This document shows, in pieces, positions 1 to 8,545 of a stretch of DNA of 64,000 bases. Positions within the stretch are counted from its first letter, which is position 1. Each line of letters begins with the position of its first letter. Origin of the DNA: Clostridium aestuarii (GTDB lineage Bacteria > Bacillota > Clostridia > Clostridiales > Clostridiaceae); assembly GCF_026735135.1 (NCBI RefSeq), contig NZ_JAPQER010000002.1:1-64000 (forward strand), written 5' to 3'. Under the pieces are notes generated by a model that was not told the DNA's origin, searched no databases, and saw only the letters and a program-made list of their open reading frames with translations. The position numbers and the translations under genes are program-made.

Positions 1-82
1 GAAGACTACCAGGTTGATAGGTCGGAGGTGTAAGCACGGTAACGTGTTCAGCTGACCGATACTAATAGGTCGAGGGCTTGAT
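1..82 (+). rRNA. 23S ribosomal RNA, 3' end (partial)
   Basis: The first ~82 bases carry the conserved 3' terminal part of bacterial 23S rRNA, including the stretch around 'ctgaccgatactaataggtc' and the ending 'gagggcttgatc'. The rest of the gene lies upstream of the window. The exact 3' end is approximate, within a few bases. Confidence 0.95.
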
Positions 83-176
83 CAAATAAATATCACTGTG
101 TAATTTTGAAAGAATAATTTCTTTCAAGGTAAGAGAAAATAGTTAGTTGTTAACTTTAAACTCTTAACTAAAATGA

Positions 177-251
<75 letters not shown>

Positions 252-381
252 TTTTAAAAAATGAATAAGTTAAAAGGAAACTCAGCTATGAGTTGAGTAA
301 AAAACAAACAAATGAAACTCATTCAGCAGATCTGAAGAGTATCATATTTCTAAGAAATCAAAGATTTCAAGAACTATGATA

Positions 382-498
382 TCTGGTGGTTATGGCTTGA
401 AGGTAACACCCGTTCCCATTCCGAACACGCAGGTTAAGCTTCAAAGCGCCGATGGTACTGCATTGGAGACGATGTGGAAGAGTAGGTCGCTGCCAGGT
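382..498 (+). rRNA. rrf: 5S ribosomal RNA
   Basis: About 117 nt with the conserved 5S core 'acacccgttcccattccga' and 'gtaggtcgctgccagg'. The ends TCTGGTGG and CTGCCAGGT pair. It follows tRNA-Asn in the rRNA operon. Confidence 0.95.
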
Positions 499-507
499 AA
501 ATCATAT

Positions 508-584
508 GGATCTTTAGCTCAGCTGGTTAGAGCAACCGGCTCATAACCGGTAGGTCCGGGGTTCGAGTCCCTGAAGGTCCACCA
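508..584 (+). tRNA. tRNA-Met (CAT)
   Basis: Cloverleaf with acceptor arms GGATCTT / AAGGTCC, D-arm AGCTCAGCTGGTTAGAGC, anticodon loop CTCATAA, T-arm GGTTCGAGTCC and an encoded CCA. The anticodon CAT and the paired first acceptor base fit elongator Met. A tRNA-Ile2 whose C34 is changed to lysidine cannot be excluded by eye. Confidence 0.85.
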
Positions 585-590
585 TTTTAA

Positions 591-617
591 ACAGTCCTAA
601 TTGGGCTGTTTTTTTAT
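591..617 (+). terminator. rRNA operon terminator
   Basis: Stem acagtcc / gggctgt (one G-T pair) with a 5-nt loop, followed at once by a run of T. It lies just after tRNA-Met and ends the rRNA transcript. Confidence 0.85.
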
Positions 618-646
618 TGTCAACTATTGACTAACTTTGATATAAT
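617..646 (+). promoter_or_regulatory. Sigma-A type promoter for the U32 peptidase gene
   Basis: TTGTCA (617-622), an 18-nt spacer and a perfect TATAAT (641-646), 41 nt upstream of the start codon. The -35 box overlaps the T-tract of the preceding terminator. Confidence 0.65.
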
Positions 647-686
647 GTATAATTAGGTGTAAGAATGGACTAAGGAGAGATAATAG

Positions 687-3053
687 ATGAAAAAAATCGA
701 GTTACTAGCTCCAGCAGGAAGCATGGAAAGTTTATATGCAGCAGTGCAAAATGGAGCAGATGCAATATACGTTGGAGGAACAAAGTTTTCAGCAAGAGCC
801 TATGCTTCAAATTTTGATGAAGAAAATATGATTGAGGCAGTAGAATATTGTCATCTATATGATGTGAAAATTTATGTTACGGCTAATATCTTAATAAAAG
901 AAAATGAAATTAGTGAAGCTATGGATTACATAAAATTTTTATATGAAATAGGAGTTGATGCTTTAATAATTCAGGATACAGGACTTGCAGAACTTATAAA
1001 AAGAAATTTTCCTGATTTTGAAATTCATGCATCAACTCAAATGACAGTTCATAATCCAGAAGGAGCATTGTTACTAAAAAAATTAGGGTTTTCAAGAATA
1101 GTACTTTCAAGAGAATTGTCTTTGAATGAAATTGAATATATATCAAAAAATTTAGGTGTGGAAACAGAAATTTTTACGCATGGTGCTTTGTGCATATCCT
1201 ATTCAGGACAGTGTCTCATGAGTAGTCTAATAGGCGGAAGAAGTGGAAATAGAGGTAAATGTGCTCAACCGTGCAGACTTCCTTATACATTAATAAATAG
1301 GGATATTATGAAAGAAAAAAAAGGATATATATTAAGTCCTAAAGATATATGTACATTAGAAAATATTAAAGAGATAATAGAAAGTGGAACATCTTCTTTA
1401 AAAATAGAGGGAAGAATGAAGAGACCAGAGTATGTTGCTGGTGTTGTATCTGCATATAGAAAGGCTATAGACGAATTTTATGGTAGTAAACAATTAAAAT
1501 CAAGTATGAAAAATTTTAATGTTAATAAGGAAAAGAAAAAGTTGCTTCAGCTTTTTAATAGAGAAGGTTTTTCAAGTGCTTATTTATTTGGTAATATAGG
1601 TAAAAATATGATGGCGTATAATTTTCCTAAAAATACAGGTGTTAAAATTGGTGAGGTGAATAAGGACTTAGCTCTTAAATTAGAGGAAAATTTAAGTGTT
1701 AAGGATGGAATTAGATTTGGTAATGATGGATTTGTAGTTTCTAAAATCATAAAAGATTGTGAAAATGTAGATGAAGCTTATGTAGGTGACGAAGTTAAAC
1801 TAAAGCCTACTAAATACAAAATAGGTGATATACTATATAAAACTTCAGATATAAAGCTTTTAGAGAACCTTAGTAAGACATATAGCAATATATACGAAAG
1901 AAAAAATGGTTTAAATTTAATTGTGAAATTTAATGTGGGAGAACCATTAACATTAAGAACTTACTACAAGGATAAAGATTTTGAAGTGATTGGAGAGGTA
2001 GTTCAAAAAGCTTTAAAAAAACCTTTAGATAAGGAAAAAATAATTAAAAACCTAAATAAAACAGGAGATACAGCATTCCAATTCATAAATATTGATTTTG
2101 AGAGTTTTGAAGAAGGGTTTCTACCTGTGTCGTTAGTTAATTCTATGCGTAGAAAATTATTACAAAAAATAGTGGAATATATAATAAATAAAGATAAAAG
2201 AAGTATGCAAAAAGGTTTAAATTTGAACTTGAGTAGTAAAAAAGAAAAAAGAGATAAAATAGATAATCCTTTAGTTATAGTTACTACAAAAGATCAGTTA
2301 AAAGCAGTACAAGAATATCAAATAGAGAATATAGCAGTAGAATTATTTATGAAAGAGTGTGATATAGATATTACTGAAGTTAGGTGTAAAAATTTATATA
2401 TAAAAACTGCTAGCATAATAAAGAATGAATTTGAAAGTGTATGTAATATTATTGAAGAAAATCTATCGCATATAAAGGGTATAGTTACATGTAATTTAGG
2501 TATAATAAAAAGATTTAAAGAAAAAACAAAAATAATAGGTGATTATAAACTTAATATATTTAATAGTTATAGTTTAGAGTTTTATAAGGATATGGTAGAC
2601 ACTGCTTCTATCAGTCTAGAGTTGAATAAAAAAGAAATAAGCAATTTAATGAGGAAAGCTGTTATTCCATGCTTATTAATAGTTTATGGAAAAACAGAAC
2701 TTATGATTAGTGAACATTGTCCAATAGGAAGTATGTTTGGAAATAAAACTAATAACAATATTTGTAGTAGAGAGTGTGAAAATGGGAATTATGTACTTAA
2801 AGATAGAATTGGAGAAGAATTTCCACTAAAAATGGATAAATACTGTAGAAGTCATATATATAATTCTTCAGCTATTAATTTAATTCCTAACTTTGAAGAA
2901 ATTAAGAAGTTAAACATTGATTTTCTAAGATTGGATTTTACAGATGAAAATTATGAAGATACATTAAAAATAATGAACGCATTTAAAGAGAAAAAATATG
3001 AAGGCGATTTTACAAAATATACAAGAGGACATTTTAAAAGAGGGGTAGAATAG
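687..3053 (+). CDS. Peptidase U32 family protein (RlhA-like, with DUF3656-type region)
   Basis: The 788-residue protein starts with the U32 signature LLAPAG and has the U32 core in roughly its first 300 residues. A cysteine cluster at about residues 168-197 (CISYSGQC, then GKCAQPCR) and a late cysteine region (CPIG...C...CENG) fit the iron-sulfur-type ligands of this family. Known relatives include collagenase-like proteases and E. coli RlhA, which is needed for 23S rRNA C2501 hydroxylation. The long form with a C-terminal extension is the one common in Firmicutes. Start ATG follows AAGGAGAG with good spacing. Whether it acts as a protease or as an RNA-modification factor cannot be told from sequence. 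Confidence 0.88.
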   Translation: MKKIELLAPAGSMESLYAAVQNGADAIYVGGTKFSARAYASNFDEENMIEAVEYCHLYDVKIYVTANILIKENEISEAMDYIKFLYEIGVDALIIQDTGLAELIKRNFPDFEIHASTQMTVHNPEGALLLKKLGFSRIVLSRELSLNEIEYISKNLGVETEIFTHGALCISYSGQCLMSSLIGGRSGNRGKCAQPCRLPYTLINRDIMKEKKGYILSPKDICTLENIKEIIESGTSSLKIEGRMKRPEYVAGVVSAYRKAIDEFYGSKQLKSSMKNFNVNKEKKKLLQLFNREGFSSAYLFGNIGKNMMAYNFPKNTGVKIGEVNKDLALKLEENLSVKDGIRFGNDGFVVSKIIKDCENVDEAYVGDEVKLKPTKYKIGDILYKTSDIKLLENLSKTYSNIYERKNGLNLIVKFNVGEPLTLRTYYKDKDFEVIGEVVQKALKKPLDKEKIIKNLNKTGDTAFQFINIDFESFEEGFLPVSLVNSMRRKLLQKIVEYIINKDKRSMQKGLNLNLSSKKEKRDKIDNPLVIVTTKDQLKAVQEYQIENIAVELFMKECDIDITEVRCKNLYIKTASIIKNEFESVCNIIEENLSHIKGIVTCNLGIIKRFKEKTKIIGDYKLNIFNSYSLEFYKDMVDTASISLELNKKEISNLMRKAVIPCLLIVYGKTELMISEHCPIGSMFGNKTNNNICSRECENGNYVLKDRIGEEFPLKMDKYCRSHIYNSSAINLIPNFEEIKKLNIDFLRLDFTDENYEDTLKIMNAFKEKKYEGDFTKYTRGHFKRGVE

Positions 3054-3111
3054 GGGTAAAGTTGATATTTTGTAAAATGAAAATAAAACAATAAAAAGGT
3101 GGTTGAAATAG

Positions 3112-5469
3112 GTGAACGAAAGAGCTTTAAGAGTTTTGGAGTTTAATAAAATAAAAGAAGATTTAAAGAGGTATACTGTTACATCAGCATCAAAGGATAT
3201 TATTGATGAACTTCAACCTTATGATAATATTTTTGAGGTTACAGAACATTTACAGGAAACTAAAGAGGCATTTGAATTATTAATAAAGAAAAGTGCGCCT
3301 CCTTTCGAAGGTATGTATGATGTTAGAGAAGGAATAAGTAGAGCTGAAAAAGGATTCATGCTTATGCCTGTTCAGCTTCTTAGAATTGCAAATCTATTAA
3401 GATGTGCAAGACGGTTTAAGTTATATATAAGTCATAAAGAAGAAGAGGAGTCTTATAGAGTTATAGAAGATATTTGTGAAGGACTTGTTGCTATAAAAAG
3501 TCTTGAGGATGAAATATTTTCAGCTATTATTTCAGAAGAGGAAATTTCAGATAAAGCAAGTTCTACTCTTTTTAATATAAGAAGAGCCTTGAGAGACAAA
3601 ACAAGTTCAATAAAATCTAAAGTTAACTCACTAGTAAGAACGTATTCACAGTACCTTCAAGAAAATATATATACTATAAGAGGAGACAGGTATGTACTTC
3701 CTGTTAAAGTAGAATATAAAGGAACAGTTCATGGACTTGTACATGATCAAAGTTCTTCAGGAGCTACTCTTTTCATAGAACCCATGAGTTTAGTTAATCT
3801 TAATAATGAAATAAAGGAATTAAGACTTAAAGAAAAGGCTGAAATAGAAAGAATACTTCAGGATTTATCGGAAAAGGTTTATGATAATATAGTTATTGTA
3901 AAAAATAATTCTAAAATACTTTGGGAACTTGACTTTATATTTGCAAAAGCAAAATATGCTGGAAGTATTAATGGTATATGTCCTGAAATTAGTCAAGAAG
4001 GATATTTTGATATTATACAAGCAAAACATCCATTAATAGATACCAAGATAGTAGTAGCTAACGATATTTATTTAAATAAAGGAATATCATCAATAGTTAT
4101 TACGGGACCTAATACAGGTGGAAAAACAGTTACATTAAAAACAGTTGGTTTATTACATATTATGGCAATGAGTGGGCTTATGATACCGGCAGGGGAAGGC
4201 TCTACTATAAGCTTTTTTAAAGAGGTATTTGCTGATATAGGAGATGAACAGAGCATTGAACAAAGTCTTTCAACTTTTTCATCTCATATGAATAATATAG
4301 TAAACATTATTGATAATGCAGATGAAAAATCCCTTGCTTTATTTGATGAACTTGGTGCCGGAACTGATCCTACAGAAGGAGCGGCGCTTGCAATTGCTAT
4401 ACTTGAAAACTTACGACAGAGAGGAAGCAAGGTTGTTGCTACAACACACTATAGTGAACTAAAAGCTTATGCTTTGAGAATTGAAGGAGTTGAAAATGCA
4501 TCTGTTGAATTTGATGTAGAAACTTTAAGACCAACATATAGATTGCTAATAGGAATTCCAGGTAAATCTAATGCTTTTGAAATTTCAAAAAGGCTTGGAT
4601 TACCAAATTATATAATAGAAGAAGCTAAGAAAGGAATTTCACGAGATACACTTCAATTTGAAGATTTAATCCAAAATCTTCAAGATAAAAATATAAAAGC
4701 ACAAAAGGAAGTAAGAGAAGCTCAAGGTGTTAAAGAACAAGCCGTTAAACTTAAGACAAAATATGAAGAAAAGTTAACTAAGTTTGACAAAATCAGAGAG
4801 AAAGCAACAATAGAGGCTCAAAAGGAAGCTAAAAAAATTATAAAAGAAGCTAAAGAAGAATCAGATAAAATAATGAAAGACATAAGAGAACTTGAAAAGA
4901 TGGGATACTCTTCTGATGTGCGTCAAAAATTAGAGGAAAACAGAAAAAAATTAAAAGAAAAATTAGAAAAAGTAGAAATTGATATTACTAAACCAAAAGA
5001 AAATGAAAAACCTTTAGAGAAGGTGTATGAAGGACAGGAAGTTTATCTTACAACTTTTGATAAAAATGTTATAGTACTTTCAAAACCTAATAATAAAGGT
5101 GAACTTCAAGTTCAAGCAGGAATTATGAAAATAAAAGTAAAACTCAAAGATCTTTGTGAAATAAAGAAGAATAAAGTTGAGAAAAAAGTTGCGAAGAAAA
5201 AGCAAATTAACTTGAATTTAAAACAGGTATCTTCTTCAGTAGATTTAAGAGGAATGGATTCGGAAGAAGCTATTTATGAAGTAGATAAATATTTAGATGA
5301 TGCTTATATTGGTGGACTTGGAGAAGTTACTATAATTCATGGCAAAGGTACAGGAATACTTAGAAATGTTATAAACGATATGCTAAAAAAACATCATCAT
5401 GTTAAGAGCTTTAGAGCTGGTGAATACGGAGAAGGAGGAAGCGGAGTTACTATAGCTGTACTAAAATAA
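3112..5469 (+). CDS. mutS2: Endonuclease MutS2
   Basis: A 785-residue MutS-family ATPase without the mismatch-binding domain of MutS1. It has the Walker A motif GPNTGGKT at about residues 332-340, a Walker B/signature region LALFDELGAGTDP at about 405-420, a long charged coiled-coil stretch (about 510-640) and a C-terminal Smr nuclease domain (VDLRGMDSEEA ... IIHGKGTG). MutS2 proteins act on branched DNA and, in B. subtilis, in rescue of collided ribosomes. Start is GTG at 3112, after AAGGTGGTTG. The length is typical. It is probably co-transcribed with the preceding gene, 58 bp upstream. Confidence 0.96.
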   Translation: MNERALRVLEFNKIKEDLKRYTVTSASKDIIDELQPYDNIFEVTEHLQETKEAFELLIKKSAPPFEGMYDVREGISRAEKGFMLMPVQLLRIANLLRCARRFKLYISHKEEEESYRVIEDICEGLVAIKSLEDEIFSAIISEEEISDKASSTLFNIRRALRDKTSSIKSKVNSLVRTYSQYLQENIYTIRGDRYVLPVKVEYKGTVHGLVHDQSSSGATLFIEPMSLVNLNNEIKELRLKEKAEIERILQDLSEKVYDNIVIVKNNSKILWELDFIFAKAKYAGSINGICPEISQEGYFDIIQAKHPLIDTKIVVANDIYLNKGISSIVITGPNTGGKTVTLKTVGLLHIMAMSGLMIPAGEGSTISFFKEVFADIGDEQSIEQSLSTFSSHMNNIVNIIDNADEKSLALFDELGAGTDPTEGAALAIAILENLRQRGSKVVATTHYSELKAYALRIEGVENASVEFDVETLRPTYRLLIGIPGKSNAFEISKRLGLPNYIIEEAKKGISRDTLQFEDLIQNLQDKNIKAQKEVREAQGVKEQAVKLKTKYEEKLTKFDKIREKATIEAQKEAKKIIKEAKEESDKIMKDIRELEKMGYSSDVRQKLEENRKKLKEKLEKVEIDITKPKENEKPLEKVYEGQEVYLTTFDKNVIVLSKPNNKGELQVQAGIMKIKVKLKDLCEIKKNKVEKKVAKKKQINLNLKQVSSSVDLRGMDSEEAIYEVDKYLDDAYIGGLGEVTIIHGKGTGILRNVINDMLKKHHHVKSFRAGEYGEGGSGVTIAVLK

Positions 5470-5496
5470 ATTCAAGATTAGAAAGGATGTAATATC

Positions 5497-5952
5497 TTGA
5501 TAGTTATAAGTGCTTGTCTTTGTGGAGTTAATTGTAAGTATAATGGAAAAAATAATTTAAATGAGGAAATATTAAAATTTTTACAGGAAGGAAGAGCTGT
5601 GCTTATTTGTCCAGAACAAATGGGGGGTCTTGAGACTCCAAGAATACCTCATGAAATCTGTGGAGGGGATGGAGGCGATGTATTAGATGAAAAAACAAAA
5701 GTTATAAATCCAAAAGGTGGAGATTCCTCTTTACAATTTATTAAGGGTGCTCATGAATCTTTAAATATTGCAAAAAAAGTAGGGGCAAAAGTTGCTATTT
5801 TAAAAGCAAAAAGCCCTTCTTGTGGATGTGGTGAAATATATGATGGTAACTTTAGTGCTACTAAAATAAAAGGAAATGGTGTGACAGCAGAGTTGTTTTT
5901 AAGAAATGGAATAAAGGTGTATACTGAAAAAAACTTTCATAGTTTAAAATAA
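5497..5952 (+). CDS. DUF523 family protein (YbbK-like)
   Basis: A small protein of 151 residues with the family's opening SACLCGVNCKYNG and the later motif KAKSPSCGCGEIYDG. The conserved cysteines suggest metal or iron-sulfur binding. The family is widespread and its biochemical role is not settled. The start is TTG at 5497, preceded by GAAAGGATG; no better ATG start exists before the conserved region. It lies 27 bp after mutS2 and is probably in the same operon. Confidence 0.88.
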   Translation: MIVISACLCGVNCKYNGKNNLNEEILKFLQEGRAVLICPEQMGGLETPRIPHEICGGDGGDVLDEKTKVINPKGGDSSLQFIKGAHESLNIAKKVGAKVAILKAKSPSCGCGEIYDGNFSATKIKGNGVTAELFLRNGIKVYTEKNFHSLK

Positions 5953-6019
5953 AATATTGTAGTTTCTCATTAGCAAACATATGTGTAATGGATTACAAAA
6001 TTGGTTAGGAGGAATTTAG

Positions 6020-6850
6020 ATGAGTATATATTCTGTAATACCAAGGGAGCTTTATGTTGTAGTAAAAGAGTATATGAGTAGAAAAGAATTCGCTAAAATT
6101 TCTGAGGGAATTGAATATAATAAAAAAGTGTATAAAGAAATTATATTTACCCCTAGTAAAAGAATGGTTGAGGAGTTTAGGGGATGTTTATATATAGATG
6201 AAAATAATGATACAGTAACTGATAAATCAATACAGATACAACTTTCTAAGTTAACGTATTATCTGAATGTTTTTTGTAATGAAAAAAGTAAATTATACAT
6301 AAAAAAAGCACTAGAAAATGATGATGATATAAAGAATCAAAAAAATGATTTTTATGAAATAAATAAAGCTTTAGAAGCTTTAAATAGTGAAGGATTAAAA
6401 GGCATAGAAAAAGTAGAAGATATAATGGAAAAAATACTAGAATTAAGAATTAGAAGCAATGATAGAATAAAGGAATTATTATTAAAAGTAGATGAATATA
6501 AAAAAGATAATGATATTTATAGTGAAAGTATATTATATGAATTATGTCCAATTTATAGAGAAATTTTAATGATAAATTTTAAAAAAGTAAAATTAATAGA
6601 GTCTGGTAAAAAGTATTACGATAGTATAAAAATAAGCTGTAAAAAAAGAAAGAAATGGTTCGATATTTTTACTGGTAAAAGTAAAAATATACCTTTTATG
6701 AAATTATCTAATATTATAGGTGGATATGAGAAAATATTAAGTACATATGCTCCAATATTAAGTATGCATGAAAATCAGTATGAAAAGTTTTTGATAAAAA
6801 GAGAAAAAGATAATATAGATGCTAAAATGAAATTAATTAGAATCAAATAA
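6020..6850 (+). CDS. Unknown protein, first of a tandem paralogous pair
   Basis: I do not recognise this 276-residue protein. It is rich in Lys, Glu and Ile, has no signal peptide or membrane segment and looks largely helical, with possible coiled coils in the middle. It is clearly homologous to the next gene: both open with (S/D)IYS, share a strand-like segment (YKEIIFT / YRQVIIT), then FLYIDE-like and QLSRLSYYLDVFFND-like blocks, and end in a MKLIR motif. The start ATG follows AGGAGGAA. The products are predicted to be cytoplasmic. Confidence 0.8.
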   Translation: MSIYSVIPRELYVVVKEYMSRKEFAKISEGIEYNKKVYKEIIFTPSKRMVEEFRGCLYIDENNDTVTDKSIQIQLSKLTYYLNVFCNEKSKLYIKKALENDDDIKNQKNDFYEINKALEALNSEGLKGIEKVEDIMEKILELRIRSNDRIKELLLKVDEYKKDNDIYSESILYELCPIYREILMINFKKVKLIESGKKYYDSIKISCKKRKKWFDIFTGKSKNIPFMKLSNIIGGYEKILSTYAPILSMHENQYEKFLIKREKDNIDAKMKLIRIK

Positions 6851-6863
6851 AGGAGAGGTTAAT

Positions 6864-7685
6864 ATGGATATATATTCAAAGCCTTCAGAAAAATTATTAG
6901 AAAAAATTAAAAATTATTTAGAAAAAGATGAAACTGAAAGTGTATCTAAAGAATTTTTATATGAAGGCAAAATGTATAGACAGGTAATTATAACTAAAAA
7001 GAATGTAAAAAGGATAAATACAGAATTTTTGTATATAGATGAAGATGAAAATGTTATAGATGATATTGAAATAAAAAAACAACTTTCAAGACTTTCTTAT
7101 TATTTAGATGTGTTTTTTAATGATAAGAGTGATCTAAATATTAAAAAAGCATTAAAAAGTGAAGAAATAAAAAATAGGGAGATAAAGGATCTAGAGGATG
7201 TAAGTCAAAGTTTAGATGTGCTTTATAAAGAGAATATAGAGGAAGCAAAAAAAGTTAGAAATATTACAAATCATATGATAGAGTTAATTAAAAAACATAA
7301 CGAAAAAATAGAAGATGTAAATTTAAAAGCTGATAATTATATAAAAAAAGGCGAAGTGTTTAGAGATGAAATTATTACACCGTTATATAATATATACGAA
7401 GAAGGAATATTATTAAATTTAGATAAAGCTAAGCTTTTGGTTCAAGGTAAAACAGAATATGATATTGTAAAAAAAATAGTAAGCAAAAAAATGGTGTTTA
7501 AACTTTTTAATAAAAGAGTTAGAAAGTCGTTTACAAAGATTATATATACAATGGAATATTATAAAAGACTTGTAAATAGATATGAAAAGGCGTTAGACAT
7601 GAGTATGGAACAATATAAAGATTATATTAAAGAAAGTCATGAAAATCAGATAGAAAATAGAGTGAAATTAATTAGAAATAAATAA
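6864..7685 (+). CDS. Unknown protein, second of a tandem paralogous pair
   Basis: The 273-residue protein aligns by eye over its whole length with the gene 13 bp upstream: DIYSKPSEKLLEKIKNYLEKD against SIYSVIPRELYVVVKEYMSRK, LYIDEDENV against LYIDENNDT, and both end in KLIR. The two have diverged well, so the duplication is not recent. It has a strong RBS (AGGAGAGG) and is almost certainly co-translated with its partner. No catalytic motif was seen. A structural or scaffold role is possible but is speculation. Confidence 0.8.
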   Translation: MDIYSKPSEKLLEKIKNYLEKDETESVSKEFLYEGKMYRQVIITKKNVKRINTEFLYIDEDENVIDDIEIKKQLSRLSYYLDVFFNDKSDLNIKKALKSEEIKNREIKDLEDVSQSLDVLYKENIEEAKKVRNITNHMIELIKKHNEKIEDVNLKADNYIKKGEVFRDEIITPLYNIYEEGILLNLDKAKLLVQGKTEYDIVKKIVSKKMVFKLFNKRVRKSFTKIIYTMEYYKRLVNRYEKALDMSMEQYKDYIKESHENQIENRVKLIRNK

Positions 7686-7763
7686 AAATTATATAAAATA
7701 GTTTCAAAATATGTATATTATTAGTCTTTCTGTTAATACTAAAAAGGTATAGGAGGGATAATA

Positions 7764-8366
7764 ATGGAAAATTTGAAATGCCAATTAAGAAACAAAAATA
7801 GATCACATTATCCTAAAAAGAAAAGATTAAAGGGAAAAATACCTGGAATTCTTTATGGAAAAGGAATGGAAAATATATTATTTGAGATAGGAGAATTAGA
7901 ATTAAACAAAGAGATTGCTATACAAGGTGAGCATGGTACTATTAATTTAGAAATTAATAATCATAATCATAAAGCCTTAATAAAGGAACTTCAACGAGAA
8001 GCAGTAAATCATAATATAGTACATATTGATTTACAAGAAATAGATAATAAAGCTAAAGTTCATACAGAAGTACCTCTAATATTTACAGGAGAAAATTTAG
8101 TTAAAAAAGATGGAGGAATAATTCAAAAAGAAAAAAATAGTGTTAAGGTTCAAGGTAGATATGAAAATATTCCAAAGGCTATAGAAGTTGATATATCCAA
8201 AATGAAAGTTGGAGATGTTTGTAGAGTAGCTGATTTAGAAATTTCAAGTGAAATAACTTTTGTCGATGATATTGATACTGTGATTTTAGCAATAAGCAAA
8301 TATAATACAAGTGCATTATCAGAAGAAGAAAAAGAAGAGGTTAATGAACCAACAGAAGAAGATTAA
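7764..8366 (+). CDS. rplY: 50S ribosomal protein L25 / general stress protein Ctc
   Basis: A 200-residue protein of the long bacterial L25 (TL5/Ctc) type. The N-terminal L25 domain binds 5S rRNA (KKKRLKGKIPGILYGKGM, then LEINNHNHKALIKELQREAVNHNIVHIDL), and the C-terminal TL5 beta domain (VPLIFTGEN...) covers about residues 100-180. The tail is acidic (SEEEKEEVNEPTEED). The start ATG follows AGGAGGG. It is followed by a strong terminator. Confidence 0.95.
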   Translation: MENLKCQLRNKNRSHYPKKKRLKGKIPGILYGKGMENILFEIGELELNKEIAIQGEHGTINLEINNHNHKALIKELQREAVNHNIVHIDLQEIDNKAKVHTEVPLIFTGENLVKKDGGIIQKEKNSVKVQGRYENIPKAIEVDISKMKVGDVCRVADLEISSEITFVDDIDTVILAISKYNTSALSEEEKEEVNEPTEED

Positions 8367-8422
8367 TATATAATTGTAGCTTTATAAAAATTAATTATAA
8401 ATTTATATTTTGTAATAAAATA

Positions 8423-8470
8423 AAAGACTATAAATGCAATAATTTTTGTATTTATGGTCTTTATTTTTAT
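8423..8470 (+). terminator. Intrinsic terminator after rplY
   Basis: A 17-bp stem (8423-8439 with 8446-8462, two G-T pairs) with a short loop, followed by a T-rich tract. Confidence 0.85.
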
Positions 8471-8545
8471 TTTATGAATAAATAGTATGGATATTTTTGG
8501 AAAAATATAGTATAATATTTTTAAATTTACATTAGGAGGTAAAAA

